Assembly: GCA_949316235.1 (NCBI GenBank)
Contig: OX438748.1
Location: 124,001-188,000 of the forward strand
Direction: 5' to 3'
Length of the DNA stretch: 64,000 nucleotides
From: Oegoconia quadripuncta
Lineage: Eukaryota > Arthropoda > Insecta > Lepidoptera > Autostichidae
The translations under genes were made by a program, and so were the position numbers. The notes beneath the pieces were generated by a model. It searched no databases and had not been told where the DNA came from. It saw nothing but the letters and a program-made list of their open reading frames with translations. Below are positions 51,001 to 60,000 of the stretch, piece by piece. Positions within the stretch are counted from its first letter, which is position 1; the number at the start of each line of letters is the position of its first letter.

Positions 51001-54000
51001 AACGGATAAACATACATAAATATAAACAATTCATTATATCGTCCAGGTAGATTAGACAGAAAGGTAGTATTACAAGTTAAATATCTTCGAAACGGCTTAA
51101 CAAACATCATAACAACATCTTTCTATCAAACATGGGTAACAACGTATCTGTGATAAACTATAATATCATAGACATACTCGTACACCAAAAAATGGAGTTA
51201 AATTTAAATATCTTCCAATCCTAAGCTAAGCTCCTGTTCCTTCGTTTCGTCTTTCATATAAAAAAAGCCGCACTCAAGTCAGACCATGCATTACAGAGAT
51301 ACGCCTGGAAAAAGACACAACACCCGTCATTTCTCATCAAGGGTTGAAATCTTTTTATTTTTTAATAATAATAATAAAAGGCATTTATTCATCACAAAAA
51401 AGAAAACACAAGCATACATAGAACCGAGAATCACAGTATTGTGATGAATGGGTAGGGACTCAGCAGTGCTGCTGATTTTCAGCCCCCCCCCTGCAGAGTA
51501 CTTGCTGCCACCAAAGAAAGTATGGGCGACAAGGCAATTTTTTTTTAAGCGATAACGTCCTCGGGTTGTTTAAATACTGATTAAGTCGGATGACGCAAAG
51601 AAGGAATTTAAAACTGCGATAATTTCGTAACTAATAAATATACAAGAGCGAATATAAAAAAGCTTGAGACTATTTGTGACAAAAATACAGCGAATAAAAT
51701 GTGTTTGTTTGTAAACGCTTTATTCTACAAACGCAAATAAATATAAAACAAATTTCTTAAAAACTATGCACAAAGGCGGATTTAACCCACATCGGGATTT
51801 CTTCCAGTCAACCATGATCGTCGTTATTGTATTATGTATATGTATATTTGTTTTGACAGCTTCTTAATCCATCCCAACTAATATTATAAATGAAGTTTGT
51901 GTGTGTGTATGTCTGTATGTATGTCACCTCTTCACGCATATACCGCTGGACGGATTTGGATGACATTTGGTGGGTAGACAGATTAGTACCCGGATTAACA
52001 TAGAGGCAAATTTTTTTGCTGAACCGATTTTGTTAAAATCTTCCACGCGGACCAAGTCGCGGGCGGAAAGCTAGTACAATATATAATTCATCATGAATCA
52101 AAAACAAGAAAAACTTTTTAGTTTGTGAAGGAGCTACGCTCTTGTCTGTGGGATAATCGCCATTGTACATATAGAGGTAAATTATTGCCGTAGTCGAGGA
52201 AACAGTGGAAGTAGACACGGGAGAGAGAGAGGCACCTGAGAGGAGAAGACAAAATTCCAAATATAAGGAAATATCACTTTAACCACGGCACAAATATTGA
52301 TAAGAAATTAAATCCGTTTACATAATGATATATGTTATTTTTGTTACAAATATGCGATATGAATAATTGTACTTGTAAAAACCGCTATTACGTGATTTGT
52401 ATTTGTCGTGCAAAATAGTTTCATTTCGTTGCAATGCTCACACACCCTGATGCGCTAACAGCACCACTTTCATGAACACCATTTGTTCAAACACAAGTAC
52501 CTACTTTGTAAACAGAGCTGTCCGGCCAGCTCCAGTGCCCACTTCAGTACATCCGCACCCATTTCGTCGAGCACTAGCTACGCGTGGAACTCGTTTTATG
52601 TCGCGTAGTGCTTTGCTACGCTCGTAGCTCGTAGCGTATGCCGAGCGTGAAGCTAGGAACTTAGGAAATCTTTAAGGAATCTAATTGATGTACTCGTAGT
52701 TGGGTATAAGGGCCTACGTTTATTCACTACACATTATGAATAGCCTTGTATCCACTCTTGAGGCATAGCTTCTTCCCACTAGAAAGAAGGTCGTTTAAAC
52801 TGCTTGGCTCAATGTAAACAACATTTGGTTTACGAATCGGAGGTTGCGGGTTCGATCCCCAGCGGCACATGTTTAAGTATTCGGTTTGGTTGGTGGTAGG
52901 GCATTTTAAATGTCCGCCTCGTAGCTACCACCATCTTATCTAAATCTGCCGCCAAGCAATGTTAATAACATTGTTGTGTTCCGGTTGTCAGAGATAAGAT
53001 AACCAGTCCCCCAAATATGTTGGGGTATAATAAGTACGCTTCCACCTTCGGCCTCATCTTCACTTAACATCAGGTGTAATCGAGGTCAAGTGCTAACCCG
53101 TTGTGCATAAAAAAGGTCTAGTGTTCACCTAACAGTCGGTATATTACGAGTACCCGAGTTATGGGTGGTCGCATTTATAATTGTATTTATTTACAAAAAA
53201 ATGTATTCGTGTAGTATATCAACTATCTGGTATCCATAATATTTTTTTTTATGATGACTGGATACGTGCTTTACCACAATCTCACCTGATGGAAAGTGAC
53301 GATGTGGTCGAAGATGACGCACGCAATCTCAATAAATGCCTATTCACTCTACTCTTGAAGATTCCAAGGGTGTAAGGTTCAGGAAAAACTCACGCCGGAA
53401 GGGAGTTCGATGCCTTGGCTGTTCGGATGATGATTGAAGAGTCGAACTTCTTGGTGCGAATGTTCGGTATATTAACTATATACGGGTGGATTCCCTTCCC
53501 ACGCCTAGTGGTCCGAAGATGGAAGGGCGACGGTGGAATAAGATTATGTAATTCACTCCCCGAAATGCATCCTGTAAAGAAGACTTTACGACGGTGTTCG
53601 AGGCTACAATGAATTCTGAATGATCACCTCTGAATGATCACCTCTGAATCCATCCCAGAGGTGACAGTAGCATTCCATGCACGACCGACGACGACCTGAG
53701 CCTGGTAAGGCACCAACATTTGCTTTGGTGTGAAATATCGCTTGACCTTAAGGAGAATACAAGCCTAGTCGCTTGTGGAGCTAGATGGCGCTGTGTGTAC
53801 GTCCAGGGATATTTATTTATGTAAATTTATTTATCTTCAACATTTTAAAATGCTACCGTTTCGTATACATTTGATTTCATAAAGATTTTTGGGTTATAAT
53901 GTGTCACTAAAATCATAGTAAAGTACGCATATTCTAACGTCAACTTTTTTGCATGCTTTTGCCCTTCATACCATTGGCGTAACTGTCAATATGCAAGGTC

Positions 54001-57000
54001 CAACGATGACTCCTAGTCATTTAATGCGATTATTTTAATCACTTTTTCCAGCTTAGTAAATGTCTGGCATATTCTCTACGGTTAGGTGTGTGCTAATTTT
54101 CACGAGGGGCAAATAACTTCAACACGTTCAACTTAACTACAAACGAAGTGGCTCTCTACCGTCACGCCTCTATTTAATTACTACACACAGCGCCTCGGAC
54201 AACGCTGTATCTTACCAATAATTGGGCCATTCTTTTTTAAATTTAATTTTTTAATTTAATTCTTATTTAGTTTTTAAAGTTACTTTTTTCGTCACGACGA
54301 TTTCCTTTTCTAAAGTAGTGGTAGTTTGTAGACTGACAGAGAAATAGCATCCGTCTTAGAGATTTCTTTTTGGATTATAAGTTTAAATTGAATGTTTTAT
54401 TTTTTAAAAGTGCACCCCGCTAGTAACGTTGGGCTCCAATAGTGAAGACGTAGGGTTGTTGTTGTTGTTGGAAACATATCCGCGTGTGGCCTCCTCTCTC
54501 TGCCATTATACATATTAACACTAACACGTGTTATCAATAAAAGGTCCAAAAATTAATTAAGTGTCTTCATTCCAGAACCAGCTAGCTCATCGCTGCCCTA
54601 ACGAACATGGTTCGGCTCGAAGGACCATTGACTATTGTGGTCCGTTCTTCATAAAGCAGTCTCGAGCCAGAAGCGTCCTAATATCTGTTTCAGAGGTGTG
54701 CATTTGGGTATGTTTCCAACAGTTGTTATTGTATTCAAATGAATTAAAGCAAACTTTAGTTAGTGTGACTATTAATAAAAGCGTCCCGTGTGAACGCAGA
54801 GGAAAAAAGAGAAAATCTGCTAACCACATTAAATTTAAATGCCGACCCCGAGGCATAAAAATTTATCAGCGGGTCTGTCCTAGCGTAGGAGGGGTGGAGG
54901 GACGCTATGAGACGTTTAATTAACGCTAATTGTCGCAATAAGCCGCCCGTTTGTCGCCATTCAATTTGTACGAGGGACGAGGAGCAAGGGGGTGAGGCGC
55001 ATGGATTCTACTGATTTTCCCCTCTGTCAGTCAAAGATAATCAAATAAATAAAGTAGTCGTTGGTTATTTTATTGAGCTTCATAATCATATTATACTATT
55101 CTGGTATTTTTGGATTTATTTTTAGCAACATCCAGCACCAAATTAGCAAATACACTATTTTAAGACTGGAAATTTAATTTAAACTTAAAATCGCATCAAA
55201 TATTTGGGCACATCAAATATTTGGGCACATCATATATATTGGGCACCTGCCTGCCTGCCTAGAGATTTAAATGATAGTTTCCTCTTAGATTTAGGGAAGA
55301 CCTTTGATACGATTTCCATCCTCAATATTTTAGCTAAGCTACCAATACATACACTGGGTCTCTAAAAATTTGTTTCCAAATATTTCAAGTATACTTATTG
55401 ACTTATTATATGTAGAAATAACTTATTGTTCAAACGAAGAAGTTTCGCTAATGTGCGTCGTGCCACAAGGTTGCATATTTGGTCCTATATTTTCTCATTT
55501 GCATTGAGGAATACAACCTCCTATCTCTAGTAATCTTGCATAAGGGTAATTGGATCGTACATTTGGAGAAAGTCAAATTTGGAAGAAACCACATAGCAAT
55601 GCTGAGGAAGCACCTTTAAGGGAGTACTTCTTTCTATGATTATATTTCGAAAGAATTTTTTTGACACAACTTTTTTGTTTAAAATCTCACAAAAGCTATC
55701 ACTTAAGCTGGGAATAAAATTCATTTTTGAACAAGCGCCCGTTTGCAAAGTACAAGTAGATGAAAAAGACAGTAATCTTCAAAATTTTATAAAATTGATT
55801 GCAGTCTCCCCAAATGCAATTTTGGAGCCGACGCGTGATATATTTATAGAAAGGAAAAGCAATCCCCGCACCCCAATCTGCCAAAAACAGAAAATGTTAC
55901 AAGTTCTGTAGGCATAAAAAGAATTTCATTCCACAGAGAAGCCAGATAAATAATTTCACTTCATTAGCTAGAAAGTTAATTCAACAATATTGTTTTGTTA
56001 TTGTTTGTGGATGTACACAAAGATAAAACGCTCTTCGGTATTCGTCTCAAGGTAGTGTCATAAGTACTACTGTACTAGATTTTTCTCTTTTCACGACGTC
56101 ACAGGAAACAAATTTTAAACCTATGCGCCAATCCTGCATTCATCGCCCCGATTTTCTAGATAATTGTTAATCTACATCAATGCAAAATACGAAGGTCTTG
56201 AAATTTCTAAATAATAAATTATATTGCCCTCACCGCAATTCACTCTCACCAACACAATCACAGCTACCCCTAAGGAAAGTCTTCTGCAATAGATCACCGG
56301 ACCATTGGTATTTGGAGAAAAACATTACTTGACTTTAATAAGAAATATCTTGACATTCGGAATTAATATAAAGTCCTGTCTGATTTCCACCGCTCACTAC
56401 GGGGCCCTTGTTCCCTTTGTATCGTTTTATCCACCCAAAGCTGTCTCCATTTGTTTGTCATTTTACATTTTATTTGTCGTCTAATACTCATCATTTTCTT
56501 GCTCTTCAAAGTTAGGAGACGACAGAAAACTCTTAACGACGTGAATAGTGTTATCTCTAAGGTGGTTGAATGGTTTACGTCAAATAACCTACTTCTTAAT
56601 GAAAAAAAAACCAAATGCATAAAATTTTCACTACCTAATGTCAAAAGGGTAGCCTATTTTAATAAAAAACGAGGAGTTGGAGCTTATGGACACTACTCTA
56701 TTTTTAGGTATTATGTTAGATAAAGGACTACAATGGGGTCCTCATATCGAAAGGTTATCGAAACGTCTCAGTTCTACAGTGTTCGCTATTAAAAAAATCC
56801 GCTATTTAACCGACGTGGACACCGCGAGGCTGGTACACTTTAGCTATTTCTATAGCATAATGGCTTATGGCATTCTGTTATGGGGAAATGCCGCGGACAT
56901 AAATTGTATTTTTGTTCTGCAGAAGCGAGCGGTTCGTCCGATCTACAAGTCAGGCTCCCGAGTATCTCTGAGGAATAAATTTCAAGAAATTAATATATTA

Positions 57001-60000
57001 ACTTTGGCATCGCAATATATTTACGAAAACTTAATGTACGTTGTGAAATACACAAAGTAAATACAAGATACAAAAATAAACTTGCTGTCCATAGCAGTCG
57101 CTTACACAAAGTCACTAAGGCATTCAAGGGACAATGTATGCGATTTTATAATAAGGTTCCGGCAGACATTGTAAAATTTGCCTTCAAATAAATTTAAAAT
57201 AACCATTAAACGGAAACTATGTGCCAAAGGCTATTATAAAATTTCTGACTATCAGGATGATAAAAATGCGTGGACATGAACCGCTCGTCAATATCCAGTA
57301 TATTTTATTTTTATTTTTTTTGTCGAATCATAAATTTAACAATTATTTCAAATTGTATTTGTATTGACTTATTTAAAAAGAGCAACCCCCGAGTTTCTTG
57401 CTCGTTCTTCTCTGGGGAGACTGTCTAGGGAATGAGCGATAATTGTATGTCATGACGATTTCAAATTTTATTCTTATAAGAAGACATACAGTTCGTAAGT
57501 TATAACTTACGAAATAAAACATTTTTGATTTGATTTCGCTCTGCAATATTTACTCTTTTATGAGACTTGACATAAACTGATGTGAATTAGTAAGAACCAC
57601 CTATACATATGTGTACCAAATTTATACCATTAAGTGTGTTAATGTAATTAACTTAGCCGGAGTCTATAAAGCTTAACGCCCGGGGTGCGGGGGTGAGGGG
57701 TGCTTCACTATACTTTTATCGCGAGGCGTAAACTTTACGAGGCGTTAACTGCGGAGCTAAGCCGGCGCGAGCGGCCGGTCACGCCGCGGCTGTATTAGCA
57801 CTGAACAATAAACGCATAGCCTTGACGTCATTACTGGACTTATAATTAGGGAACTTACGTCTTGATGGCTCGCTTTACAACCGCCGCGCCGGCTAGTTCT
57901 CATCCCCTCGCCCCTTCGGATGGAAGATCGTCGTGATATCGGAATGACGGATTATAGATACGTTATACTTAATACGTCAAGTTGTCAAACGATATATTTT
58001 TTATGGCACTTTATGTACGATTATTCGTCAGTCGATCGATAGTATAACAGTTATATTATATAAGATATATAATAGGTTGCCGCTAAGGGCATATGTTTGT
58101 ATGATAAATACGGACATGTGTACCCGACGATATGGATGTCTGGTATCCATAATATAAGTCTAGATAAATAAGTACACAGGTAAGCACACTAGGTGTGAAA
58201 TGGTGGCAGTTCCTCAATGAATGCATCTCTTAATATTTTTTTTCATCATCTACGTCTCCCTACTCTAACATTGAATCCTTTACCCAACAAAGAAATACTA
58301 ATTGGATTCATAAGTTCTTGCAATGTATCAGCTTTATTAATATTCAACTCTAGTACGAAGCGAGATCGTTGTCGAAGCTAGAACTTATGAACAGTCCCGA
58401 GCGAAGCGTCGTTTCTCTAACCATCTGTGTAGCCTCCACTTGCATTGTCAGTATAAAGTGTCGTGTACACGAGGAGACTTTAGCAATATTGTATCGGTAG
58501 TGTGCGGCCGCAGGTGGCGCTGCCGGTTAATGTGCCCGTAAATATGGCGCCGAGTCGAGGCGGCCGTGATGTGGTACACGGAGCGGAGTTCCGAAATGTA
58601 ATCGATCATTTTACGAAATAAATACGAATAGTGATAAACATGATGTCAATACTAGAAATAAAGATAACTTGCAGGTCACATAAGTCGCCTCCGCAAAGTC
58701 AGTAATTCATTCAAAGGGTTATGTAAATGCTTTTTCAATAAGATTCATGTTGATATACAGAATATTCCTTTCAATAAATTTAAAGATACTAAAAAACAGA
58801 AAGTTAATAAAAAAGCATATTATAAAATAACAGATTAATTTTAGATGATAAACATTCATGGACATAACCAGCTCGTTCGCATAACCAGGCTATTTCACAG
58901 TTAATAATCAAATATTTATAATATAAAATAATCATTAATAATTTTGTAATATAAAAACCTTCTTTTTAAAAGAGCAACCTCACGAGTTTCTTGCTTGTTC
59001 TTCTCAGGGGAAAATTGCCTTTTGAACTAGCAGTAGCTTTAAAAATGTAAAATCTGACTATTTTAAGTATACCCGTGTACCTACAAAATAAAGCATTTTT
59101 GTTTTGATTTGAGCAGTAGAGTTGAAATGTGGATCCAGTTTCACCTCAAACGGTCTGTTTGTAGGTACCTCTTTGAATTTGTCTGGCTTTATTTGCCAAA
59201 GCACTGAGACATTGCTAACTTTAACTTCTGCGTCTCATTAGTCGAGTGGTGGTATCGGACATTAACACCTAATCATCATCATATCAGCTACACGACGTCC
59301 ACTGCTCAAACTTAGGAATCTCCCATATATTTCTGCGACCTTTATCAGGTTGCGCTTGCCAGTGCGTGGTCTCCACTCGACAACTTTAATGCCCCACTGG
59401 AGTTCTTCGAGCTATGTGCCGTATCCACTGCACCTTCAACTAATCACCACTTACTAATGCATTGGGCTATGTCAGTGACTTTTTTTTCGTCTACGTCTAA
59501 ACTCTATTATTATTTGTTTTAATGTTCTTTCATATGATAAACTACAGCATACCCATTTGAACGTCGTCATACGCTATCGCAGAGTAGTCTGCAAGTATTG
59601 GAGCCACGTGATCGATGGTAGATGGTAGCAAAAGTTGAGCAAAAATATCAACGACCATATCATCATCATACTTCTTAATGTCACAGAGTTCCCATAGACC
59701 TGCTATTGGGGAAGATGATCTGCGGTGAGAGAATCACGGGTCTCTTCTCCTTCAGCAATGAGACCGCCCAACTCAATTTCTTTGCGAATTGTAATCGTTT
59801 AAGACGTTAATCTGACAGTCCTCGTCATATCGTAACACAATGACATGGACGAAAAGTGCGCGACGCGACGTGAGAGTGGGATAGTTGTATATTTCGTCCA
59901 AATAAATGAGCAGGGCAAATATTATCTCGCTATTATAGCTTTAGTAGAGGCTCAGAAGTATGTAATATAGTGCTCCGTTCGAAGACCTGTTTAGTGTAGT

